Below, in pieces: positions 1-5,821 of a stretch of 7,849 bases of DNA. Within the stretch, counting starts at the first letter, position 1. Each line of letters starts with the position of its first letter. The stretch comes from Clostridiales bacterium (GTDB taxonomy: Bacteria > Bacillota > Clostridia > Saccharofermentanales > UBA5734): contig SLMY01000278.1 in NCBI GenBank assembly GCA_007133255.1, positions 1 through 7,849 of the forward strand, in the 5' to 3' direction. The notes beneath the pieces were generated by a model that was not told the DNA's origin, searched no databases, and saw nothing but the letters and a program-made list of their open reading frames with translations. The translations under genes were made by a program, and so were the position numbers.

Positions 1-152
1 TCCGCAAGGAGTTCAGCTGCCGGCGCGTGAGCTGTACCGGGATAGCCGCCTGTGCCCAGCTCAATAGCCTGAACACCAAGATCGGCCAGATATTTCAGAA
101 CATCTTCCAGTTTCTGTTGTCCAAGTAAAACGGTAAATACACCTAGTTTCAT
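1..152 (-). CDS. Sugar phosphate isomerase/epimerase, N-terminal part only
   Basis: Only the first 50 codons are in the window; the gene runs off the left edge. The protein begins MKLGVFTVLLG and continues with a helix (KLEDVLKYLADLG), then VQAIELGTGGYPG and a following histidine. This matches the first strand-helix-strand of the xylose-isomerase-like TIM-barrel family (AP_endonuc_2 fold, related to IolE and myo-inosose or ketose isomerases/epimerases), where the ELGTGGYPG loop is highly typical. Family members are cytoplasmic, metal-dependent enzymes that isomerise or epimerise sugars or inositol derivatives; the exact substrate cannot be told from this fragment. The ATG is supported by AGGTGA (157-162, minus strand) four bases upstream, and a good promoter lies about 100 bases upstream. 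The gene is divergent from ferritin. The family call is firm; the function is open. Confidence 0.85.
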   Translation of the reverse strand, partial: MKLGVFTVLLGQQKLEDVLKYLADLGVQAIELGTGGYPGTAHAPAAELLA

Positions 153-251
153 CGAATCACCTACTCTTTCTTGTCGTGTTTTTAATCTCGCGGACTGATT
201 GAGCAGCACCCTTTATAACAGGATCCGATCATCTGCCTGCCTTTTAATGAT

Positions 252-280
252 ATCATATCTCTTAGTTTCTGGTAACTCAA
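252..280 (-). promoter_or_regulatory. Sigma-A-type promoter for the isomerase/epimerase gene
   Basis: On the minus strand, TTGAGT (275-280) and TATGAT (252-257) are separated by exactly 17 bases, four of six and five of six matches to the -35 and -10 consensus. Transcription would start near 245, giving a leader of about 90 bases before the isomerase ATG at 152. I see no obvious hairpin or catabolite-response element in that leader. The assignment is by consensus only. Confidence 0.6.
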
Positions 281-297
281 GATACCGCATAAAAGTA

Positions 298-333
298 TTG
301 AATGCGACAGACTTATTTTATAATGTCTTATCA
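298..333 (+). promoter_or_regulatory. Probable ferritin promoter with weak Fur/PerR-like dyad
   Basis: A perfect TATAAT (319-324) lies 49 bases before the ferritin ATG. The best -35 candidate is TTGAAT (298-303), but the spacer is only 15 bases, shorter than ideal, which suggests help from an activator or a different -35. TTATAAT (318-324) and CTTATCA (327-333) form an imperfect inverted repeat overlapping the -10. Its halves resemble those of Fur/PerR-family boxes (TGATAAT-ATTATCA or TTATAAT-ATTATAA). The gap is two bases instead of the usual one, so the operator reading is weak. Regulation by iron or peroxide would be biologically sensible for ferritin but is not shown. Confidence 0.45.
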
Positions 334-373
334 GTTAAATGTAGAAAATCAATTCAGAAGTGAGGGATTCAAC

Positions 374-889
374 ATGAACAAACAATTATTGAACGAATTT
401 AGTAATCAGATCAACAAAGAATACTATTCGGCATTTCTTTATCTTTCAATGTCAAACTGGCTTAATGAGGCAGGCATGCCGGGTGCAGCCAACTGGACAT
501 ACGTACAGTACCAGGAAGAACTGGCCCATGCGGAAAACCTGTTTCGCTACCTGCAGTACCGGGACGAAATCGTTCAGCTGATGAAAATCGATCAGCCGGA
601 TAAAGAATGGGATTCTGTACTTGATGTTTTTAAGAATGTACTGTCCCACGAGAAGAAAGTGACCGCCTCGATTAATAATCTGACGACAGAAGCAATTAAC
701 GCCAGTGACCATGCCGCCCGTATTTTTCTTGAATGGTATGTTTCCGAACAAGTAGAAGAGGAAGCGAACGCTTCTGATCTGATCCATAAATTCAAGATGG
801 CTGGTGACAACCCCAACGCGCTGCTGATGCTTGACAGCCAGCTGGCGACTCGTACATTTGTCGCGCCAGTTGTGCCGGGAGTCGGATGA
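374..889 (+). CDS. ftnA: Bacterial non-haem ferritin
   Basis: This 171-residue protein is a FtnA-type ferritin. The family forms a 24-subunit shell in the cytoplasm that oxidises Fe(II) and stores the Fe(III) mineral. By alignment from memory with E. coli FtnA, all ferroxidase-centre ligands are present: E16 (NKEYYS), E49 and H52 (QEELAH), E93 (SHEKK), Q126 and E129 (YVSEQVEEE). The nearby Y23 is kept too. Length and four-helix layout fit ferritin rather than haem bacterioferritin or Dps. The open frame extends up to an ATG at 302, but I place the start at 374: MNKQLLNEF is the normal ferritin N terminus, the ATG follows a GTGAGGG ribosome binding site (about 360-366), and the upstream ATG lies inside the promoter. 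The C-terminal tail after the last helix (about residues 155-171) is hydrophobic and proline-containing. The gene appears monocistronic and ends in a bidirectional terminator. The symbol follows E. coli usage. Confidence 0.95.
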   Translation: MNKQLLNEFSNQINKEYYSAFLYLSMSNWLNEAGMPGAANWTYVQYQEELAHAENLFRYLQYRDEIVQLMKIDQPDKEWDSVLDVFKNVLSHEKKVTASINNLTTEAINASDHAARIFLEWYVSEQVEEEANASDLIHKFKMAGDNPNALLMLDSQLATRTFVAPVVPGVG

Positions 890-959
890 GTTCATAAGTT
901 TCAATTAACAGCCTTTATCATTGCTTAAGACAATGGAATAATAACTGACACATAATCAG

Positions 960-1000
960 AAAACCTGGCGGCCGGTCAAATGTCAGCTGCCAGGTTTTTC
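960..1000. terminator. Bidirectional rho-independent terminator between ferritin and CHAD
   Basis: Positions 960-972 pair with 986-998 to give a stem of about 13 base pairs with one G-T wobble (970/988) and a 13-base loop. The core is AACCTGGC paired with GCCAGGTT. On the plus strand the stem runs into TTTTT (995-999); on the minus strand it runs into TTTT. It therefore fits termination of both the ferritin transcript (stop at 889) and the convergent CHAD transcript, whose stop codon lies at 1002-1004, immediately next to it. Confidence 0.85.
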
Positions 1001-1001
1001 G

Positions 1002-2003
1002 TTATTGATAAACAGAATTGAGCATTTTCACTGACTGCTGATGAATCTGGTTCATGTCAAAACGCGGCCATGTTTTATCAAAGTGCTCTCTTGCGGCCAG
1101 TTTTTCTGCCTGTGTTTTTGAAAGCCAGGTCAGCAGCGGCTGATGGTCAGGATGCTTTTTGGCTATTTCCCAGCCCCACTCACATGCTTTCAGCGCGTCG
1201 TGCCAGTCACCCAGGCACGTCTGCAACTGCTTCAGTTCAGCCAACAGGCCCGGCTGACGCGAAAAGCCTTTTATAAAAAGCAGATTTTCCAGTATATACC
1301 GGCTTTGTTTAACCGATATCCGCAACTTGTGCATAAGTTCAGTGGAATGGTCGTCCCAGCCGCTGAGCATTTCCGGGTTTTCACTTATTTCAGGCGGGAG
1401 CTTGCTTAAGGGAGGCAGTGCCTGCCGGTAAACCGTCAGAGACGTGCCTGCCTGATATACGATAGCGGGCAGACAATCTGACAACGTGTAAAGCTGAAGT
1501 TCACCTGTCTTGCCGCACATCGGTCCATACATCTGCCGCATGGCTTTTTCACTGCTCAGCGCAGCCACGTGCTCAGCCATCCATTTCAGGAAAGTCTTGC
1601 TGCTGACCGCCTCCTGGCACTGTGACCGTAATTCGCCGCGCTGCTTATTTAGTTTTTTCAGCCATTTGGAATCAAGCTGTATCTGGCTATCCTGTTCAGC
1701 ATTCAGCCGGGCTGCCAGAACATCAAGATCACGCAGTTTTCTCATGCTTCTCAGCCAGGAATAGCAGCCTTTGGCATACTTCTTATGCCAGCTGCCATCC
1801 AGCCAGGGCCTGAAACTGTCCAGCACCGACAGGGAGCGGCGCATCGCGACCCGGAAATCATGCACACCATCTACCGACACTTGATCATCCTTGCTGCGGA
1901 TCGCTTCCGCCGCGGTCCTTGTCTGTGACAGATAATGGCGAAGCAGCAGGCGCGCGGCTTCCGCGGCAGGCATGTCTAAGGTTAACAGAACTTGATCTTT
2001 CAT
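1002..2003 (-). CDS. CHAD domain protein (probable polyphosphate-binding)
   Basis: The 333-residue protein is essentially one CHAD domain (conserved histidine alpha-helical domain). The two helical-bundle halves carry the signature motifs: VHDFRVAMRR (47-56) followed by RKLRDLDVL (88-96) in the first half, and HKLRISVKQSRYILE (225-239) followed by LQTCLGDWHDA (260-270) in the second. In studied CHAD proteins the basic face built from such His/Arg/Lys residues binds inorganic polyphosphate and can direct the protein to polyphosphate granules. No CYTH (triphosphatase) domain is fused to it and no polyphosphate kinase gene lies nearby, so a binding or scaffold role is more likely than catalysis. 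No signal peptide or membrane segment is seen. The ATG at 2003 has only a poor ribosome binding site, yet an in-frame stop three codons upstream rules out an earlier start. The gene may be read from its own promoter near 2140 or by read-through from the hydrolase gene. Confidence 0.88.
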   Translation of the reverse strand: MKDQVLLTLDMPAAEAARLLLRHYLSQTRTAAEAIRSKDDQVSVDGVHDFRVAMRRSLSVLDSFRPWLDGSWHKKYAKGCYSWLRSMRKLRDLDVLAARLNAEQDSQIQLDSKWLKKLNKQRGELRSQCQEAVSSKTFLKWMAEHVAALSSEKAMRQMYGPMCGKTGELQLYTLSDCLPAIVYQAGTSLTVYRQALPPLSKLPPEISENPEMLSGWDDHSTELMHKLRISVKQSRYILENLLFIKGFSRQPGLLAELKQLQTCLGDWHDALKACEWGWEIAKKHPDHQPLLTWLSKTQAEKLAAREHFDKTWPRFDMNQIHQQSVKMLNSVYQ

Positions 2004-2255
2004 AGGGTATCAGGCCAGATCATCACAAGAGTGATTCATGAGCATGAGACGCGTTGATACTTCTTCGCGAATCCAAGTCGCTTAGATCCGGACTGCCTCC
2101 TTTCGCTTCTTGATGAAGTCAGATTGATCTGGTTCCATTTTATCACAGTTTCGGAGGATATCTCCCTTTTCACCCACAACTCCCTTACCTCAATAAACAA
2201 AATACGTTGCGCAAATCTTTCACGCTCTCCATACGCATTATAATAATAACCGGCT
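2004..2255. other. 252-base gap between the hydrolase and CHAD genes
   Basis: This gap lies between two minus-strand genes. I see no convincing terminator after the hydrolase stop (2256), so read-through into CHAD is possible. It holds an extended -10 promoter (2137-2145), an AGGAGG on the minus strand (2096-2101) with no start codon at a usable distance, an 8-base palindrome TTGCGCAA (2207-2214) and a small hairpin ATCAC-aaga-GTGAT (2022-2035). An open frame of 104 codons (2036-2350, minus) crosses it but looks non-coding. The stray AGGAGG and long gap may mean decayed sequence or a leader RNA. Confidence 0.4.
2137..2145 (-). promoter_or_regulatory. Extended -10 promoter candidate for the CHAD gene
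   Basis: On the minus strand TG-A-TAAAAT (2145 down to 2137) matches the extended -10 pattern TGnTATAAT with one mismatch. No good -35 is found at 16-18 bases upstream. Transcription would begin near 2130, giving a leader of about 127 bases before the CHAD ATG at 2003. Support is the motif alone. Confidence 0.35.
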
Positions 2256-3938
2256 TCAGATATGTGTCCGTATATCCTGGTTGACCCGGTTGCGAAGATC
2301 CAGCAGCCAGGACGCGTCTCTTGGATATCGGTCAAAACGGATATCTTCACTCAGGCCATCCGATATGACGCTGAGGACATGCTCTCTGGATGTCAGGCTC
2401 TCCAGCAGATACAGGGCTCTCATATCCTGCATGGCCATATTCAGTACTTTCAGGCGAAGCGATGCTTCAGGCTGTCCGTTTTCACCCGGATAAACCAGAA
2501 AAGCGTCACCTGAAGGAAAAGCACAGCCAGCATCGGTTTCCGCGTAAGGATTAATCCTGCGCAAAGAATACTGGCTGTTGTAGAAGTTGTAGCCCCAGTG
2601 TAAAAAACCTTCAATTTGATAAAGATAAAGCTGAACCCCCAAAATCCGGTTTCTGGCCGACGGCATCGCCATAAAACGATTGCTGACATCCATATACTGG
2701 CCGCAGCAGTAATAGGTCCAGAGACCTGGTACACCAGCCTCCAGGAAAGGTTTGATATGGTTATTCGCGGGTATTGGCTTCTCAACAACACCTTTCTGAT
2801 AAAAATCAAAATCGCTCAGCGCGTCAATAATGGGAAACCCTTTCAGCAGCGGGCGAATCATATCTCTGGCCTGCCGATACGACTCAAGGTCTTTGAGCTG
2901 TGGTTCATCGGAAACATGAAAATAGCAGCGATCTGCCAGACCCCATTCTTTGAGCTTGTCTGTCAGCTTTGGCAGGAAAGCGTTAAGAAACGCGCGATAC
3001 CCGGGGCTGACTGCTGGTGTATCCCATCCGAAGACCTGCTGGCAGCCCGCCTCAGTTTCCGCCATCACCTTCGGCGCGGCTTTCGCGCCCCACTGGGTAA
3101 ACAAATGTGCCATCTCAAAATAGCGGATGCCGCACGACTGAGCCAGGTCAACCCAGCGTTTCAGCTTGTCAAAGCCAAAATTCCACTCATCTTTTTTCTG
3201 GCTGACATCAATTAACTGTACGGTTGTCCGTTCGCCCCCTATCGCGGTATCCAGCGGCGGTGTGAATAAAGGTGTCAGCAGCATATTAACGCTGTGGTCA
3301 GCTGCCATCCGGATAAAACTTTCTATAATCTGCCAGTGCCGCTCAGAAAAAACATCTGCCTGATAATAATCAGCCAGGCAGTCAGTGTGAAACCATTCCG
3401 TATGCCTTAACTGCTGCTCTGGCAGTGAAACAGGTATAATGTCAATTTTCAGCGGCGCGTCTGCAGCCAATGTGCCCTGATCATCAACTAGCTGAAGTTT
3501 AAAACTGATCGTATCAGCCTTGAAATGATCAGGTATAGTCAATTCCAACCAAATCACAGTGATTCTCTCAGCCACCAGATTCAGGGGCCAGGCCGGCTGC
3601 CGCGCGTCAGCGGCGGGCATCAGGTAAGCCAGCCGGTCCGGATACAGCCCCGGCGTTGTTGACAGATAATCATGATCATACAACGGATAGGCCGGATAAG
3701 CGGATGGCACGTCTTTGACCTGGTATAAGTCAATATCCACCGGCTGCTTTTTATCCAGTTTCAGCTGGCAGTCACAGCGGAAAGGCTGATCCATCTGCCA
3801 TGACCAGTCTACAGCCAGCTGAACGGCCGTTTTCTCTCCACGTAAAGCGGTTATGTTCAGATCACCAGAAGGCGGCAGACTTTGCCCGGGCAGGATTTTT
3901 TCTAAGGGACTGATCCATTGCATACGTACATTTTTCAT
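2256..3938 (-). CDS. DUF4091 / GH123-type glycoside hydrolase-like protein
   Basis: The 560-residue protein has an N-terminal beta-rich part (about 1-175) followed by a TIM-barrel-like catalytic part of the DUF4091 (Pfam Glyco_hydro_123 catalytic) type. Family signatures are FHVSDEP (340-346, with the D344-E345 pair), GLWTYYCCGQ (405-414), EGFLHWGYNFYN (453-464) and SGDAFLVYPG (486-495). In characterised GH123 N-acetyl-beta-galactosaminidases an adjacent Asp-Glu pair carries out substrate-assisted hydrolysis, with Glu as the acid/base; D344-E345 would be the equivalent. Most DUF4091 proteins are uncharacterised, so GalNAc specificity is only a possibility. There is no signal peptide, so it should act in the cytoplasm on an imported substrate. 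The ATG at 3938 follows GGAGG (3944-3948) at five bases. The gene is divergent from an MFS permease, which suggests import and cleavage of the same sugar. A plant-like or structural non-enzymatic role cannot be excluded. Confidence 0.85.
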   Translation of the reverse strand: MKNVRMQWISPLEKILPGQSLPPSGDLNITALRGEKTAVQLAVDWSWQMDQPFRCDCQLKLDKKQPVDIDLYQVKDVPSAYPAYPLYDHDYLSTTPGLYPDRLAYLMPAADARQPAWPLNLVAERITVIWLELTIPDHFKADTISFKLQLVDDQGTLAADAPLKIDIIPVSLPEQQLRHTEWFHTDCLADYYQADVFSERHWQIIESFIRMAADHSVNMLLTPLFTPPLDTAIGGERTTVQLIDVSQKKDEWNFGFDKLKRWVDLAQSCGIRYFEMAHLFTQWGAKAAPKVMAETEAGCQQVFGWDTPAVSPGYRAFLNAFLPKLTDKLKEWGLADRCYFHVSDEPQLKDLESYRQARDMIRPLLKGFPIIDALSDFDFYQKGVVEKPIPANNHIKPFLEAGVPGLWTYYCCGQYMDVSNRFMAMPSARNRILGVQLYLYQIEGFLHWGYNFYNSQYSLRRINPYAETDAGCAFPSGDAFLVYPGENGQPEASLRLKVLNMAMQDMRALYLLESLTSREHVLSVISDGLSEDIRFDRYPRDASWLLDLRNRVNQDIRTHI

Positions 3939-3988
3939 AAGGACCTCCAGCTACCAGCTATTTAAAGTCTCAAAGTCATATTAGTTTC

Positions 3989-4017
3989 ATCATATCACGT
4001 TTGATGATCGCGAATAA
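3989..4017 (-). promoter_or_regulatory. Probable promoter of the glycoside hydrolase gene
   Basis: On the minus strand TG-A-TATGAT (3997 down to 3989) is an extended -10 with one mismatch. At 17 bases upstream the -35 position (4012-4017) reads TTATTC, a poor match, as expected for an extended -10 or activator-dependent promoter. The start would be near 3982, about 43 bases before the ATG at 3938. The -35 position is exactly the spacer of the inverted repeat at 4005-4024, so a protein bound there would meet RNA polymerase directly. Confidence 0.5.
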
Positions 4018-4024
4018 GCGATCA
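4005..4024. promoter_or_regulatory. Perfect 7-6-7 inverted repeat, candidate operator
   Basis: TGATCGC (4005-4011) and GCGATCA (4018-4024) are exact reverse complements separated by GAATAA. The 20-base dyad is the right size for a dimeric helix-turn-helix regulator (LacI, GntR or similar). It covers the -35 position of the hydrolase promoter and lies about 310 bases upstream of the MFS promoter. As an RNA it would form only a short hairpin with no T-run, so an operator is more likely than a terminator. No regulator gene is in the window. Confidence 0.5.
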
Positions 4025-4030
4025 GGATGA

Positions 4031-4061
4031 CTTTTCGGGCTTGAACGTTGAACTTTCGGGC
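4031..4061. repeat. Direct repeats TTTCGGGC and TTGAAC
   Basis: TTTCGGGC occurs at 4033-4040 and again at 4054-4061, 21 bases (about two helical turns) apart. Between them TTGAAC occurs twice (4041-4046 and 4048-4053). The phased spacing next to the inverted repeat at 4005-4024 would suit a second regulator site, but the repeats are short and could be chance. Confidence 0.35.
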
Positions 4062-4194
4062 ATAGTTTAGCTTTAACTACCCACGACTTAAGCGGCCACG
4101 ATAAAAAAGCATATAGAAGGCCAAGGTTGATGACTCACAGCTGACAAAGCGCATCCCGCCGCTTGAAGACAGTGGTTTTTGCCTGCGAAAAGAT

Positions 4195-4220
4195 AAGGGT
4201 TATGTTTAAGGGTTATGTTT
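4195..4220. repeat. Perfect 13-base tandem duplication
   Basis: AAGGGTTATGTTT at 4195-4207 is repeated exactly at 4208-4220, head to tail. It lies in the non-coding region between the two divergent promoters. It could be a replication-slippage duplication or paired binding sites. Both copies fall inside the open frame upstream of the MFS gene, but that stretch is not thought to be translated. Confidence 0.7.
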
Positions 4221-4257
4221 ATGACCGGAGCCTTGCTTTTTATCCCTGGGAACAGTC

Positions 4258-4285
4258 CGCGGCAGATCTGCATGAGCAGACCGCG
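4258..4285. repeat. Strong imperfect hairpin / dyad upstream of the MFS promoter
   Basis: CGCGG (4258-4262) pairs with CCGCG (4281-4285), and TCTGC (4267-4271) pairs with GCAGA (4276-4280) around the loop ATGA. This gives ten base pairs with a four-base bulge (4263-4266). A second pairing, GCATGA (4270-4275) with TCATGC (4294-4299), overlaps it. There is no T-run on either side, so it does not look like a terminator. It ends 49 bases before the MFS -35 box, a usual place for an activator or upstream repressor site. It is not within the predicted MFS or hydrolase transcripts. Confidence 0.45.
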
Positions 4286-4334
4286 AAGCGAAGTCATGCT
4301 CGGGAAAGAATCGGGGCTTCTCGTTTTCCGGCTC

Positions 4335-4363
4335 TTGTTAATCCAGCCGCGGATCATTATACT
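4335..4363 (+). promoter_or_regulatory. Sigma-A-type promoter of the MFS permease gene
   Basis: TTGTTA (4335-4340) and TATACT (4358-4363) are separated by exactly 17 bases. Transcription would start near 4370, only about 36 bases before the ATG at 4406. This is the main reason to reject the in-frame ATG at 4163 as the start of the permease. Confidence 0.65.
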
Positions 4364-4387
4364 GAACTATGTATTATCGTAAAAAGC

Positions 4388-4393
4388 AGGAGG
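4388..4393 (+). promoter_or_regulatory. Ribosome binding site that sets the MFS start
   Basis: A full AGGAGG lies 12 bases before the ATG at 4406. The gap is longer than the usual 6-9 bases, but no ATG, GTG or TTG in the permease frame lies between them, and the next ATG (4457) has no such site. The pairing of promoter, AGGAGG and ATG makes 4406 the best start. Confidence 0.65.
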
Positions 4394-4405
4394 CTCTGTG
4401 CACGT

Positions 4406-5761
4406 ATGCCTATCAGCACAATACCCAATCAGCTTAAGGCTGTTATAACCCAGAATATGACTGAGGCGGGCCTGAACGGCCCCGACCCTGCTGTCAGATC
4501 ACGACGCCATATTGTGATATACGGCTACAGCAACAGTTTACTGTTTAACTTGACAGCCGGCGCGTTCCTGACTGGCTTCTGGCTGTCGCTGGATGCCGAC
4601 GCTGATTGGATCAGTATGGTCATTATGCTGGCTTCACTAGCCAATATCTTTCAGATCCTGTCACCTTTTATCTTGCAGCAGATCGCTGACCCCAAGAAAA
4701 CGCTCTGGATTGTCCGGCTGATTCAGCATAGCTTTAATCTGCTGGCTGCGGCGGTTGTTCCTCTGCTGGGTTTTTCTGATCAGGTTACATTAAATGTTGT
4801 GCTTCTTTTTGTTGTGATGGCTTATCTGCTTGGCGCGCTGTCCGGACCCGGGCTGCAGATGTGGCACCTTAAAAGTATTCCAGCCAATCTTCGACTCGGC
4901 TTTTTTTCATTCCTGCATGCCACGAATGTTATTGTCACCTTCAGCGCCCTGTTTTTAGGCGGTTTATTCACTGACTTGCTGACCGATCTTTCTTCTTCCC
5001 GCACTGCTTTCATCACCCTGCGTTTAATCCTGATCGTGATAGCGGTGGCGGACCTCTGGACACTGACCAAAATTGAGAATCCCGGTGTGCCGGGCGCTAT
5101 CGCCAGAAGACGCGGCAAAGGACTGCTGGAGCTGCCGCGTCATATTATGGCTCATCGTGTTTATCTGTTCACAATTCTTGCCGCCGCTTTGTGGGCGGTA
5201 TCAGCGTCCCTGCCGGGACAGTATTTCATCGTTTACCTCATTTCTGATCTGGGATTCTCGTATTCTCTGATCACAGGAGTCAGTCTGCTCAATCTGGTTG
5301 TCATCATCGCGCTCACCCCGTTCTGGAAAAAAATGATCGCCCGCTTTGCCTGGATGCGTTCATTTTCAATCAGCACCATGTTCTTCGCGGTCGGGCTGCT
5401 GGCGATGGCTTTCGTTGGTGAAGGTTTGCCTGGTCTGATTTTATATGTGATCGCGTCCTTTTACACCTTTATCATGATGCTGGGCATCAGTTTATCGTTT
5501 ACCAACTTAACTTACATTAATATGCCAGATGAAAATCAGGCCAGTTTTATCGCGCTGTTTAATTCATGCTTTCACGCGTCAATATTACTTGGGATCTGGC
5601 TTGGCAACCGGTTCATGACACTGACGTCTGACTATGATCAGCAGCCGATGTTTTTAGGTTTGGTCAACGCGCAGGTCCTGCTGATTGTTACTTCCCTGCT
5701 GATCATCTTGTCCGGTGCCGCTATCTGGCAGATTGGCCGGGTAGAAAAACCAATTGATTAG
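4406..5761 (+). CDS. MFS transporter, 12 transmembrane segments
   Basis: Starting at 4406 the protein has 451 residues. After a polar cytoplasmic N terminus of about 35 residues come two sets of six hydrophobic segments: roughly 39-62, 70-90, 100-120, 127-147, 163-190 and 200-218, then a basic central loop (ARRRGKG, about 233-239), then roughly 250-270, 275-303, 318-337, 340-363, 380-403 and 418-442. This is the layout of the major facilitator superfamily, an inner-membrane secondary carrier. Positive charges at 234-236 and 308-313 fit cytoplasmic loops. Nothing in the sequence fixes the substrate. Its divergent pairing with a cytoplasmic glycoside hydrolase-like gene suggests uptake of a glycoside or oligosaccharide, as an inference from context; a drug or sugar exporter is the alternative. 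The open frame continues 81 codons upstream to 4163, but that extension carries promoter elements and repeats and does not resemble an MFS N terminus. Confidence 0.85.
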   Translation: MPISTIPNQLKAVITQNMTEAGLNGPDPAVRSRRHIVIYGYSNSLLFNLTAGAFLTGFWLSLDADADWISMVIMLASLANIFQILSPFILQQIADPKKTLWIVRLIQHSFNLLAAAVVPLLGFSDQVTLNVVLLFVVMAYLLGALSGPGLQMWHLKSIPANLRLGFFSFLHATNVIVTFSALFLGGLFTDLLTDLSSSRTAFITLRLILIVIAVADLWTLTKIENPGVPGAIARRRGKGLLELPRHIMAHRVYLFTILAAALWAVSASLPGQYFIVYLISDLGFSYSLITGVSLLNLVVIIALTPFWKKMIARFAWMRSFSISTMFFAVGLLAMAFVGEGLPGLILYVIASFYTFIMMLGISLSFTNLTYINMPDENQASFIALFNSCFHASILLGIWLGNRFMTLTSDYDQQPMFLGLVNAQVLLIVTSLLIILSGAAIWQIGRVEKPID

Positions 5762-5786
5762 CAGCGTACCAGTCTGCATAGCGGAT

Positions 5787-5821
5787 CAAGGCAGGACAAG
5801 CTTTGGAATCTGTCTTGTTTT
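5787..5821 (+). terminator. Probable rho-independent terminator after the MFS gene
   Basis: CAAGGCAG (5787-5794) pairs with CTGTCTTG (5810-5817): eight base pairs with one G-T wobble and a 15-base loop, followed by TTTT (5818-5821). It starts 26 bases after the MFS stop codon. The stem is short and the T-run brief, so termination may be partial. Its loop and right arm overlap the transketolase promoter (5803-5831). Confidence 0.45.

Noticed and set aside
302..373. In-frame N-terminal extension of ferritin from an ATG at 302
   Set aside because: It would add 24 residues not seen in ferritins, lacks a ribosome binding site, and its ATG overlaps the promoter region; the ATG at 374 has a good site and the normal N terminus.
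452..904. Minus-strand open frame of 150 codons antisense to ferritin
   Set aside because: Ferritin is certain on the plus strand with every active-site residue; the antisense product resembles nothing and is a shadow.
919..935. Small hairpin CATTG-N7-CAATG after the ferritin stop as a terminator
   Set aside because: The stem has only five pairs and no T-run follows; the much stronger hairpin at 960-1000 explains termination.
2082..2138. Minus-strand mini-frame of 18 codons (begins MEPDQSDF) as a leader peptide of CHAD
   Set aside because: Its ATG overlaps the -10 box at 2137-2142, so it lies upstream of the predicted transcription start, and there is no well-placed ribosome binding site.
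2036..2350. Minus-strand open frame of 104 codons overlapping the end of the hydrolase gene
   Set aside because: It starts inside the hydrolase coding sequence without a ribosome binding site, its product is basic and low in recognisable structure, and the candidate CHAD promoter lies within it. I could not link it to a family. It could still be a remnant, so a homology search would settle it.
4088..4357. Minus-strand open frame of 89 codons in the divergent control region
   Set aside because: It starts inside the MFS promoter and crosses repeats and hairpins; no ribosome binding site or family resemblance is seen.
4349..5788. The word GCGGATCA at 4349-4356 and 5781-5788, near two promoters, as a shared operator
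   Set aside because: Eight bases occurring twice is weak, the positions relative to the promoters differ (spacer in one case, upstream of -35 in the other), and similar words also occur inside coding sequence.
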